DNA of 64,000 bases. It comes from Paraphysoderma sedebokerense. Taxonomy: Eukaryota; Blastocladiomycota; Physodermatomycetes; Physodermatales; Physodermataceae. The stretch is from contig JAHLJZ010000084.1 in NCBI GenBank assembly GCA_025602915.1, forward strand, positions 1 through 64,000, written 5' to 3'. A program made the translations under genes and the position numbers. The notes under the pieces are model-generated. The model was not told where the DNA came from. It did not search any database and saw only the letters and a list, made by a program, of their open reading frames with translations. Of this stretch, positions 10,903 to 24,736 are shown piece after piece. Each line of letters starts with the position of its first letter. The stretch's first letter is position 1.

Positions 10903-11631
10903 AATAATCTTAGAAATATAGACCAGTCTGTAATTTGTATGTATTGTATATCATATACCTAAAGAAGTTAGAATATAACTTAATGTCATGGCTCTGGCTC
11001 CGCCACCTCTCTCTGTGGTGGAAAGAAATGTTATATCTGTTATTACACTTTTCTGATTCAACATACTCCACTATTTTCACGCCATAATTTATATGAGCGA
11101 TGATTATTTACTGATATGCTTGATTTAAACTACTCCGGGGACCTGGATTCCCTGTGATGCGCTTGAACTATTCTGGAGCATGCCCACCGGTGTGCGGGTA
11201 TCCGTGACTGCCATGATCACTTTTCAGGTGAAGGCGACGGAGAGAGGATATAAAAGGCACCTGTTTGAAATGCATCAGCGGCATCTTCATGTCGTATGAA
11301 TGACAAAGCTTCTTAATTCGCATTCAGAATTATATTTTTCTGCTGTGCGTTTTATCACAAGCAGCAAAGGCAACGCGAGTCTTCACCGGGGCCGAACCAC
11401 ATAATCTGCAGCACCAAGCCTCTTTTTGTTTAAACTCGAATCAAATTTTCCGACAATGGAAAATGGAATACCGCTGCCTCCGTTGCTTGCTTATTTCAAA
11501 ATGGCCTTTACTTAACCTAGTGTTTTTTCGGACCTAGTTTTGGTTGTTTCTCGGTGACAATAATTCAAAAGTACCGCTTTGAACTGACGATTTCATATTC
11601 GACTGATCGTCAAAAGTATAATAGAAATCAG
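10903..11631. promoter_or_regulatory. Intergenic; TATA-like element
   Basis: This gap carries a TATAAAAG at 11249-11256, about 380 bp before the next start codon, so a long 5' UTR would be needed for it to act there. The frame of the next gene stays open for some 80 bp upstream of its first ATG, without another ATG. Confidence 0.35.
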
Positions 11632-13714
11632 ATGAAGAATCCTAAATCTAGTATTCAATCGGCACTCTCCAAAATAAGAACTCGAAATTCAGATCAGGTA
11701 GAGCCCGAAAGTGGACTCGACATAAAAGATCCAAAGGATAAATTGGTAGACGAGGATATTCGAAAGCGACGGAAGAAAATTATCATCATAGGATGTGGAG
11801 TCTTGATATTACTCTCTATCACAATGGGGCTTGTCACCTATTTTGCTATAGTCCCCGGCATCATACGAAGTAGATTTGCCAATTCGAAATCGTGGATCTA
11901 CTCTGACAACATCACTGCAATTCTATTGAAAAACAACGCAGTTGAATATGGGTTTGAAGGGGAATCAAATTTAGGCCTTGGTATTAGCGGAACTTTGCAC
12001 GCAGGGTCGTTACAAGTTGCTACAAACAATGGAGAAGATATTTTTATGGAAATCACTCATCCGGATGTTCACGCTGGACCGGTGGACGGACGGAATAAGT
12101 TATTATTGAATGGTTATTTTAAGCTGGCGAATGTGGATATGCTTGCTAGAATTGTTTCCGAGATGTCGCAGAGTGGCTTAGCGGATTCGCTTTCAACTAT
12201 GAGCATACAAGGCAAAATTGCTCTGAGTGCCTTAGGCAGTATGTATAAGTTCCATTCTTTGTTATGCAAAGCTGGTATTGAATCTGAACTAATTTTTCGC
12301 AGTCAAATGGTACAGTGATCTCCAAGTCGAACGAAAAATACCTTTAAAGGATGTCACCTTCACCAATCTTGCTTCGGCAGTCTTAGACAATACCTCCTGG
12401 CCCGGAGGTAAGTAATTGAAGTTGTATTCGTTGGTATACACATGTGTCCTAACCTTGACATTTATTTTTTTACAGCGATTTCTGAGATATTTCCGTCAGA
12501 GGCTGATCCCACTCTAGAAAAATATCCGAGGCCCGCGCCAAAGGAACTGAAAATACCTCCAATTAATCTCACTAGGATATCATTCGTTGACAACGGATTA
12601 ACAATTGATACTGAGGTATTCAATCATCGCCTCTTAAATTCGTGCCTACAGGGTTGACTGACAATCGTTTTCATTACAGATCTTATTTGACAACTTTTTA
12701 CCAATTAACACTCAAATTCCGAACGCAGTTATTCCAATCTATGTGAACGATGTGATGCTTTCCAAAATTCGTATTCGTCGATTGGCGCTGACACCACCAG
12801 CCAACACCCCATCTCGTCTGACCCCATCGATTGATCTCGTTAACCCTCCCGATGTGACAGCCGACAAACTCCTCAACGGAGTGACACAACTTCTGTCGCC
12901 TGACGCCAAGGTATCTGTCGTTGGACCCATCGAATGGGCTAAACCGATTCGATATCAAGGTGGGAAAGAAGAAGTTGTAACCACGGCTGTAAATGAAGTT
13001 AGTGATGAAGGGGCACCATGGCTTTCAACCATTACCAAAGGATTCCGTCTCGATATTCGAACGCGCCAGTTACTTGGGTTTCTGTCCAGAAGCGGAGGAC
13101 TATCAGTTCCGGATATACTCAAGAATCTTAAAGTAGAAACCGAAAGCGGCTCGGCAAGTTTGATTCCGAGTAGATTGAAATATCGATACAATCTGGATAT
13201 TCCAGCACGGGGAGTTCCATCATTTAAATTTCTCTACAATATCCAAGCACAAGCTGCTTTCACAAGTTCAGTGATCGATGCGGTTATTAGGTATACTTTC
13301 CTTCTATCAATTGTTTCTTTCACCTATCACTTCTAACCATTCTTAATACAGCGATGTTGTCGTCCAATCAACTCCGAGTAACGTCCGTATCAGTCTAACC
13401 ATAGAACTCTCGACCCCCACCACATCACTCATCACTCTCTTACCGACCCTCATACAAACAGCAACAGGTTCAGTGGACTTCACTGTTAGAAATATTTCAT
13501 TCAAAGCTACCTCCGATCAAGTCAATGAGTGCGTATGGTGTGCCAATGCCTTTCAAGGTTTCAATTTACCCATCAGCGTATCGTCCAAGGTGTTATTGAG
13601 TTTCCTGCCGCTTCCATCACTAGGGTCGATAACATCTATGTTACCCATTCCTTCGTTTATACCAAGGATACCGATTTAGAAGTAGATAAAACCTATGTTG
13701 ATAGTTATAAATGA
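11632..13714 (+). CDS. DUF3712 (Tag1-like) single-pass membrane protein
   Basis: Six exons are read: 11632-12238, 12303-12407, 12476-12615, 12680-13290, 13352-13532 and 13577-13714. The protein has a basic cytosolic N-terminus ending RKRRKK, one TM helix (IIIIGCGVLILLSITMGLVTYF, about residues 45-67), and a long lumenal part built of LEA2/DUF3712-type beta-sandwich repeats. Each repeat has the pattern PIxVxxVxLSKIxI and later RVDNIYVTHSF. This architecture is that of fungal vacuolar membrane proteins such as yeast Tag1, which takes part in ending autophagy. Vacuolar localisation is inferred from the family. The last intron (13533-13576, 44 nt) is chosen because it restores the DUF3712-like ending; without it the frame ends a few codons earlier in unrelated sequence. 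Confidence 0.8.
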
Positions 13715-14057
13715 CATGTATAATGTACGAGTATTTAGAAAATCTCGGATATTTAACTCCATTATGAAAGCTGGACTTTATCGACCTAAATTATACTCGG
13801 TCCCTTTGATCATCATACTCCCGCTAAATGCCCACAGTTGTTGTATGCAAATTCATGATGCGCGGATGCATCCATTAACCAATTGATAGAATGAACATAC
13901 TCAATCGAAAACCACAATTCTTTTTTCAGCATTTAGATCGCTTTAGACTACAAATTTTAATAACAGGTTACTATGGTACATAATCAATAATAAGCACATA
14001 TAATGGTTTTGCAAACTATTGCAGTAAATCTACTTTCGTGAAGTCATTTGGTTAATT
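13715..14057. other. Convergent 3' intergenic
   Basis: AT-rich sequence between two convergent genes. I see nothing beyond likely 3' UTRs. Confidence 0.4.
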
Positions 14058-16510
14058 TTAATGTACTCCCCTCCAGAAATCCCAAATCTTAACCTTCACC
14101 ACTTCTTTACGCGTCTCATTATTTGTAATTTTGTCATCATGCTCGCTTGTTGTCACATCTTCTTTAGTACCTTCTTCCTTCGGTTCTATAATCTGCATAT
14201 CTTTACCCTTAATCGACGGCAAGGATAACACAACAGAAGAGCTCGATGACAGGGGTGATGAATATGGAGACGGAAGAGACGGAGTCGAGGCCATAATCTC
14301 CAGCTGTGATCCATATACTCCTACAATACGCCCTTCATCAAATCCCAGCCAGTGAATTATACCTTGCGAGTCGTTATCGTATGAATGCAGTATGTCATTT
14401 TCGCCTACGCTAGAGCTGGCTGATGATGCATCACCAAATGATGAGGCCGAAGAAGATAAGGATGAAGACGGAAAAGAATGCGGCAATATAACTATACACT
14501 CATCCTTCCGCAGCTTTGGTGTCATCGGTGCGGGGTTCGACGGATATTTTGTATTCCTGAATGGTTTTGAATGAGAAAGCGGCGAAGAGATTGAGGCTGC
14601 AGAGCGCGAAGAAGACGGAGTTGAAAAAGATGATAAGGATGAAGAATTGTATTCCGACTCGAAGTCATCGGAATGATTTTTCCTCAAGAGTCGCGTATAT
14701 CGCTTCTTCTTGTATGTGTAAACTCCAGACAACTTTTCTTGCTCTTTCTCACGTTTTCGTTTCCGAGAGCTAGTCTCCGTTCGATTTGACAGAATTTCGT
14801 CAACTTCTATACCATCCAAACCATGTGAATTTTCTCCGTCGATCTCGTCATCGACAGGGTCTAACTGCCATACTCTGACGCCACAATCCCCTCCGCTTGT
14901 TATCATTCTACCTTGTTCATTGACATCAATCGCATGAACGGATGCTGTATGGTCATAAAGCGTGTTCAAATAACTCAACTCTCTTTTCGCCTTCCTGTTT
15001 CGTAACGTTTGAATCCAGGGATTCATAATATGACTGACTTTGAGGACCGAGGAACGAGAAGATGAAGAATGAAAGGGCGAAGAAAACGAGTAGACGGTAA
15101 TTGTGTTGTTTGCGTGAGACGACACTAGATAAGGAGGCCGAATTTTGATTTCAGTGATGGGGGAGTAAGAATATACTGGCGACGGAGAGGCCGCAGAAAA
15201 GGGTTTTGGGTAATATACGTGCGTGGCGACAAGGGTGGATGATTGGAACACGAGCTCTTGAACAGTAACTTCATACGCTGGAGGATTGATGGAACCTGTA
15301 TAGAGTGTAGAGGTATAGGAAACGTAGAGAGAATGCATGGTCGGTGGCACGGAAAATGGTGACGAAGAGTTCGGATGCACGTGCGGTTCAATGTACAAAT
15401 CAAGTGGATGTGACGCAGAAAAAGCCTTATATTGATGAATCATCTTACATCTTATTTGAGACGGAGAATGTGTTGAAGTTGTGCAGATCGGGGTAGATAA
15501 GGGTATGAGTTGGTAAATTGTCAAAACAAAATCTGAGGAGCAGGTAGCAATGTAATCCCACGATAACGCTGATTTTACGATTGGCCGGCGGTCTGGTTGA
15601 TACCCAGGTGGTGCTGCAGACATAATAACAGAAGAGAGGCTAATATGCGGGGTCGGCTGCGACACTATATTGGTGTAACTAAATTGATTTAGGGTGGAAG
15701 AAGAGTTGGTCAACGACACAGAGTACAAATCGAAACCCCCTGATCCATAGCAAACTAAAAGTTTATATGAGTGACTATCAGGGAATTCTCGATAGACCGA
15801 AACAGATGTGATGGCAGTGGGATGCGGGAGAGGAGTCAAAGGTTGAAGTGAACCAAGCGGCGAGGCAGATGGAAGTGAATATAGTTGAACAGTCGGCGTA
15901 CGACTGAATGAAATAGTAGATGCAATGGCTAGAAATGAATCGGAGAACTGAGCAATAACTTTTGGGATTTTATATGTTGACCCAGCGGTGGGTGAGAGTA
16001 ATCTAGCGATCTTATCCACCGAAGTCGAACCATCTGACGAGTTGGAAAGATCAATCAAGAGTTGGGTGATTGCGGCATTCCCTTTACTCCAATTGGATGT
16101 GAGCATGTAGATATATTTCCAGTCTGACTGATCATTCATTAGCCGATTAGGGCAATTTCCTGTATCAGCAGCCGATAGATGCATTCGAGATGGATGCCGA
16201 CGGATTGGGGTTGTGAGTGGTTGTGCAAAGCGAGAGAAAAATAACTGTTTCCACAGCTAAAAATGCATTCAACAGTATATGAGGAAGACATAAATCAAAA
16301 TGTGAATAAATTGAATGTAAAATGACAATCATAAACGTATAAGAAAGTGGTATGGCCCGACTAGGAATAAGGACATACGTATTTATCCGAGGCCAACGAC
16401 CGGAACCTTTTTCCAACAAGAGAGCATTGGGTGAGATCGAACGCATTGAGGTAAGAGAATACGGAGAGAATTATCTCATCGCTGAGTGCGGAAAAAGGAT
16501 CCATCATCAT
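14058..16510 (-). CDS. F-box/WD-repeat protein
   Basis: Two exons (16379-16510 and 14058-16256) give 776 residues. Exon 1 plus the first residues of exon 2 form a clean F-box: FSALSDEIILSVFSYL, LTQCSLVGKRFRSLASDKY, then LWKQLFFSRF across the intron. The start is one of three tandem ATGs (16502-16510). The large C-terminal part has scattered WD-type strands, clearest as HTASVHAIDVNEQGRMITSG followed by GVRVWQL, and a final VKIWDFW. Long Ser-rich, low-complexity loops separate them. An F-box with WD repeats fits a substrate receptor of an SCF (Skp1-cullin-F-box) ubiquitin ligase. The target is unknown, and I do not match it to a named yeast protein. The gene is divergent from the Sch9-like kinase gene. 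Confidence 0.85.
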
Positions 16511-17139
16511 CACAGAGCAGCAGCGATGGATTGAAATTTGGATAGAGGACGATGAGGGAGGCTTCGCAGTAGGGATTGCACATCACGTGCAAATCGGACG
16601 CAATGGAATTATTCGACAATGAAGAAAGGTATGCGATGATAATAGAAATATTCATTCATCATTTAATACACTCTGCAATGATACAAAATTCTGTAATGCA
16701 TATGCATAATTCACAAGTACTCGTATAAACAGGATAGTAATTTGGACATAACGGACGTGGCATTCCTTGACTGATCAATAATATTTACAATAAATAAATG
16801 CCCGCCATAATTTTTGTATTTAATTTAAAAGAATTCCACGGCCGCTATCTCTCTCCCCCGCATATTTTATGCATTCACATGTTTGATATCTGACCAAAAT
16901 TCCATTTTCTGCGAGCGGCCCAGTCGGACTGTCAGCTGACGTCAATTCGTCTTCCTCTCCGCTTCGACCTTCCTTCCGTCCTTCCTTCGTTCTGCATCCT
17001 CATCTTTTTCATTTGGGTGTCCTATGTGTATTGCTTTCATTCTGTGATAGCAATATTCGCTCGCCATCTCGAATTCTTTCTGTGCGCTTAACCTTTCTCA
17101 GTGCCGTTTCGCGACTTATTTTATCCCCCCCTTTTCTCA
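16511..17139. promoter_or_regulatory. Divergent promoter with E-box and CRE palindromes
   Basis: This gap separates the F-box gene and the Sch9-like kinase gene. It contains CACGTG at 16584-16589, close to the F-box start, and a perfect TGACGTCA at 16937-16944, about 200 bp before the kinase ATG. The latter is the consensus site of ATF/CREB bZIP factors. Pyrimidine-rich CCTTCC runs (about 16965-16990) follow. Binding is inferred from the motif only. Confidence 0.45.
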
Positions 17140-19338
<2,199 letters not shown>

Positions 19339-20506
19339 GAATTGATTGGAAAGCGTTAAGGATCTCAAGATCCGTAGTTTAATAACCCATAGTTCAAAAT
19401 TATGAGTGCAGGGAACGGGAAAGCCACTCGATTTTAAAAATCTAGTATATTTCTATATGTGTATCCAGTTACATCAATTGATACATCCAAATCTATCTTA
19501 ACCTTAAATATACAAAACTGCATATATTGAAGGCCTCCCAATGTTTACATACCCCACCTTATTACTACTACTACAATATGTTGAGATGCATCAACTGGTC
19601 CTCGTATAATCTTGCAGAAAATGATTAGGGGAATCGACATACTGCGGAGGCATTAATCATTATTTAGCTTTTCTTTTATCAATTATTTGATATTCGATTT
19701 GTGACTTGATACATAATTTTAAAGATTTTTATTTACTTATTTCCATATAAATGTGAAGCTGAAAACCCGTTTTAAAATGCTGAAAAATGAATATCAATTG
19801 AAAGATCCAAGCATCTATTACTATTACTTGGTACAATTTATTTATGTTCTCCTAGTACAATAAAGATTTGTTGGATATAATACATCAGAATCGATACAAC
19901 TTTCATTACCTAAGGATTCATCTATTGTCAATTCAACATCAATGAAATTGAAAAAAAGTGAATAAAGTAACGCATATTCAAAGATCATATATTAAAAAAT
20001 ATAGAGAAACAATATTCTGTTATATCCTGAATTTTTTTTCTTATATACGCTGGCTGCTTTATTTTAGTAAGCTTTTGTCCGAAATCAAATGTAAACTTTT
20101 ATCATTCTTTTATATACTCTTCGTAACAAAATTACTATTGATTGACTATTGAAGACTTTTGATTTACTTACATGGCAACTCGACTTGGCATAATTTCTTT
20201 CCAAAAAAATAATCGACATCGACTATGCTGGCGCTTATTTTTGGATAAATGATCTCAAGAGTTGGTGAATACAACTCAATAGTCCCATTGTCTTTATTTA
20301 CAAAGCACCTCACAACTTATGCACACATCATAAATTCACTTGATTGCTTTTCATCCCGCAATTTTACGCATTTTCCAAAATACCGGCTTGCGCTCTTTCT
20401 CTTCTGAAATGACACAAACTGACTGACTTGGGCAATACAACGACATGCACTTCGTACTAAATTCATGACATCTAAAGTAATTTTATATGTAGGGGTACGA
20501 CATGCT
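19339..20506. other. AT-rich convergent intergenic region
   Basis: About 1.17 kb of AT-rich sequence between the convergent kinase and SAS-6 genes, with several AATAAA-like motifs (for example near 19858). I see no gene, RNA or repeat. Confidence 0.4.
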
Positions 20507-23506
20507 TCAAAAATAATTACTCTTTAATTTCGATCCCATTCCTAACCCTGATACAGTACCAACCCCGGTTCCTACTTTCCCAGTCTTCGTCGGACTTTGC
20601 TGTAACGTTTTGTTTATAGTGTCACTAGAATCTTTAGCGTCGTCAGGGAGGGGTGGATGACTAAACTTGAACTCGTAACGATCTCGTGGTTTAGTCGTTG
20701 GGATTCTGGAGGAGAAAGAAGAAGAGTAAGCGGTTGTTTGGGTCGTGAAGTTGTTTTGGGAGTGAGATTGGGATTGTGAAGGATGATAACGTGGCGGCGA
20801 GGAAGTCGTGGAAAGAGGATGACGGGGGAACTGTAGAGGGAAATCAAACGGTGTTAACATAAACGGGAAGAATATATCGAGATTTGAGTAAAAAACAGGG
20901 AATCGGAAGATGAAACAAGGAAACCATCAGACTATACCTTTCTCAAAGCATCAGCGTCAATTCCTTTCTCGGCGTTTTCTTTCCCGACAGGCTTGTCCAA
21001 ACCGACGTTATTCTTCCTACCGCCTATCAATCCACCAATTCCGATACCACCAACCGGACCATGTGACTGTGACAACGCAGAAGTATGATAAGTCTGAAGA
21101 TGTGTTGCGTTAGGGTACGAATGCGAGAGCGGGAGGGAATGTGTAATATGCGTGGAATGTGACGGCATTGGAAGTGGTTTCGATACAGTGTCCCGGTTAA
21201 GTTGTTTATGTAACCACTCTATGACTGTTATAAACGGAGAAATTTGATATCATCAATTAGAGAAATTACTTTGTTTCGATGTAGGGGTATTGAAAAAGAA
21301 GTCAAACCATCATTCCCCTCTTCCACCTTCTTCTTATATTCTTCTAAACTCTCTTTCACTTTTGTCAATTCTATTTCTTTTTCTTCCTTCTCCTTCTTCA
21401 ATCTATCAATTTCTTCTTTCAATTTTCCCAAATCAGCAGAAACAGTCTCCAAGTTGCTTGATTTATCTGATAACACAGATTCCTGCTGTTGAATCGCTAA
21501 TGACTTGAGTTTAAGTTTTTGTTTCGTGCTTGTGAGATTTGTTTGTAATGTTGATATAATTGAAGTGGACTGAACAAGGACGGGAACAAATCTGGGTCAA
21601 TATAATACAACTTACAGATCAACTAGCGACAACGAACCTTTTCAATCTCTGCATTCAACTTTTGTATCGTCAATTCTAGTTCTGTTATCTGTATTTTATA
21701 GGCACTTAACGATGCTTCTAATTCGGCCTATTCCACCATAGTTTCACACGAAAATCAAAAGTCAGCATGTAGCGATATTACAAGAATATCTGTACCAAAC
21801 GGACCTTTTCAGTCTTGCTCTCTCTCCATCCAAGTTCCAACCTTTCCCTTTCCGCTTCTAATTCCCTCTTCTCCTTATCGAGTCTTCGACATCGTTCTCG
21901 CTCATTGTCAAGTTCACGTTCCAAGTTATCCTTGATACGGGTTAACTCGTTGTGCCGTACTTCTAGATTTTCATTGTCCCGTTGTAATTCCGATAGCGAC
22001 GCTGATAATTGGCTGTTTTGGGACTTGATGGATGATAATTGAGATTCTAATTGAGACAAATGGGAACGGTAGTTACTCGAAGAAGTAGTGAGGGATGAGT
22101 TCGTTTGAGTTAAATTTCGAAGCTGTGCAGAGTTTGAGAGTGTTAATAGGAAAGTTCAAGCACCGATACGAGAGGCGACTCAGGTATACCTTTTCTTCGT
22201 AATGGTTCTCTAAATCCCGTTTAGCCTTTTCAAATTCTCTTCTTTCATTTTCCATCTCTTTTAGACTCTTTTCTCGCTCTTTATGGATGTCTTCTGTACA
22301 TTCAATCTTTATTTTGGTCAACTCTTCTGCCTGGGTGAATTTCAGTCTTTCGAGGTTAGATTGCAGTGAGTGAATCTGGGCAGTTGTCGACGTTGAGAGA
22401 GAGGAATATCGAGACTGCAGGGATGAGAAGTCGGAGCGGAGTGTTTGATTTGCGGCCTTGATATAACACAGCAAAACATTTGGTTAACATAAAACGACAA
22501 GTAGATAAATGCTCTCAGTAGATCAGCTACCTTCAATCCCTCTACAACTTCAACCAAATAATTTTTTACTTGTTCATCATTCGCTTTCACAAAGTTCAAG
22601 GACAGATGAGTGATTTGTCGAAACGTGTTAGTTTCTACGATTGATAACGTGGCATTCGTAGAGCTTAGATGTGCGAGTGAAGGGGAGGGTATCGGAGAAG
22701 AAGGGAATGAAAGTTGGGCGACATATCTAGGTTTTTAATCAAAAAGGTGAGAAAGAGTAAGTTCCGGATCTGTTGTGTTGGCCCTACAAATGCGAAGGCT
22801 GCTAGCGAGAACTGCAAACTCCAATAGCAAGAAAGGCGAAATAGGTAGGTAGCAGCCTCAATAAAAAGCTAGATCTCGTTTCTAACATTAACGGACCTTG
22901 GATTCCCATTGCCCCTTCCATCATTGGTGTTGCCGCCCGATTGAACATTTCCGTGTCTTGTATGGGAGTCTGAGAATTGCGAGTTACTTGCATCACCAGT
23001 TCCACAATTTTTGATCAATTCACTCAGAATTTCTGGAAATTTGTTAAAATCGACTAATAAGTTTTGTTGCTCTTTCAAGACAGTATACTCTGAGTCGGAG
23101 AGACAAAGGTGATACAAGAATCCGGGCGATGTTGGGGAGGTGAGTTGAAATTGAAGGATCTAGTTGTATGATACCAACAATGATACGAAATAATAAGAAA
23201 CAAAATGAGTAAATAGACAACTCAGATACAATTTCGGGGATATTTGATTGTTTTGCCCGTCTTTTAGCTTAAGTCACATCCAATCACGAAACCAACAAAG
23301 TCAACTTTTTCAAAACATACTTTGGGTGTTGAAGCCACTTGATTCGACAAGTAGACATTCAAATGCAGGATTTCGGTATTAATGTCCGAGGCATCGTTGG
23401 CAGAAGATCTGATGAGGACAGGGAAGGACAGAGAGTAGAGGAGAGAGTTGCCTTTGCCAGTGCTGTGCGATTGCAGAGGATGCGGATGAGAGATTGCGTT
23501 TAGCAT
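20507..23506 (-). CDS. SAS-6 centriole cartwheel protein
   Basis: A gene of about nine exons for the cartwheel protein that sets the nine-fold symmetry of centrioles and basal bodies. The N-terminal head domain is clear. It has LLYSLSFPVLIRSS, then a strand ending HLNVYLSNQ, then GFLYHLCLSDSEYTVLKEQQ and LLVDFNKFPEILSELIKNC, the SAS-6 signature. Next come ITHLSLNFVKANDEQVKNYL and a long coiled coil (about 21228-22474). The late motif VIEWLHKQLNRD matches the conserved V-I-x-W-L-N-K-x-L-N element after the coil. The C-terminus is a Ser/Gly/Pro-rich tail ending about 20507. Some mid-coil exon borders are not fixed. Known biology: SAS-6 is kept only in lineages with centrioles, so this fungus should make flagellated cells. 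The ATG at 23506 is the best start, though upstream exons cannot be excluded. Confidence 0.9.
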
Positions 23507-24736
23507 TCCTTGACTATGATGATATGATATTTCCGATGCAGGATGTCTCAGTGTGTATTCGTGGGAGATGACTATAAAGATGTGGAATGAAAAAGCAATC
23601 TCTTTAGATGTGACTAGCAGAAGAGTAACGACTCGAGTGGCCCGTATCATCCACTGATGACAATATATATCGTGTGTTGATTTACAAACATGATATCTTT
23701 ATTTCGATATTCTGACTGAGAAGAATAGGAATATGCTTTATCCGTTGATGATGAATCCATTTCAAATTCCATACAGAGATAGAGCAGTGTTATATTTGCA
23801 TTCGTTTCCTTACATAGTATAAATGGCAAGAGATAACTTTATCATTCATATCCATGCCGCAACTCTCATGATATATTCAGAGGCCAAGCGTAATATATCA
23901 TCCACTGCAACACAGACGAATTGACAATCGATGCAACTCGGTCGGCTGTACAGACTGAATATGAACTCTGGCTGACGAGTCTTATAGGGGCGACGGCGAT
24001 GCATTCATGATCTAATTGAAAATCGTATATCTATTGTATATCTATTGTGGATGAGATGCGTTCTCCATCTGTTCTGCAGCGTTCTCCAGTCGTTCTCCTC
24101 GGCCCTGATAATATAGATGGCATCATATATGATTCCTTGATTGTGCTCGCACTCCGCCTCTCCGACCCACACAATGACGATTGAATTGGCATCGCTGATT
24201 CGCTGCATCCACCGTGACAGATACAGAAAAAGGGAGGCTTTTAGCAACTATTATCGTTAGTGTGGTGATTGTATTATCCGTATTTGGGTGGCGAGAGAGA
24301 AAGTGCTATTCCTGTATTAAAGCAGCGACGGGCAAATCCCATCTGCATCCTCTTGAGTTGATATTCCTCCTCTAAGGATTGGCAGCGACATTGATATTTC
24401 ATGTGCTGGAATCATCATCATCAGCAGCAGCAGTACCAGTAGAAGTATCAGTGATAGTCTTTCTGACAAAAAGCATCTTATATTATTGTCGGCGGTGGTG
24501 CCACCATCCTTGCATATCATCCCAATTGATTCCTTCTCGCCTTCTCGCCGGCCTCAGCGTCAACCCCTGCAAAACATCTCATCTTTCGCTCGCTTTGGCC
24601 GTCGGTATCACTGGGCATCATTTTGTGTCGCACGATATATATAAAACTACTTTTGCGCAGTTTGCCTTCTCCGCACTCCCTTTTCCGCAATCATCCCGCA
24701 GACGCTGCTCTCAGATATTAATAACAACCGAAAGCA
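23507..24736. promoter_or_regulatory. Divergent promoter region with TATA box
   Basis: This ~1.2 kb gap lies between SAS-6 (minus) and the methyltransferase-transporter gene (plus). TATATATAAA at 24636-24645 lies about 92 bp before the plus-strand ATG and is the clearest TATA box in the window. A small AGC/CAT-rich stretch occurs near 24413-24440. I see no gene. Confidence 0.45.

Noticed and set aside
19339-20506. Relic of a transposon in the AT-rich gap
   Set aside because: No terminal repeats, no coding similarity; simple AT-rich 3' flanks are enough.
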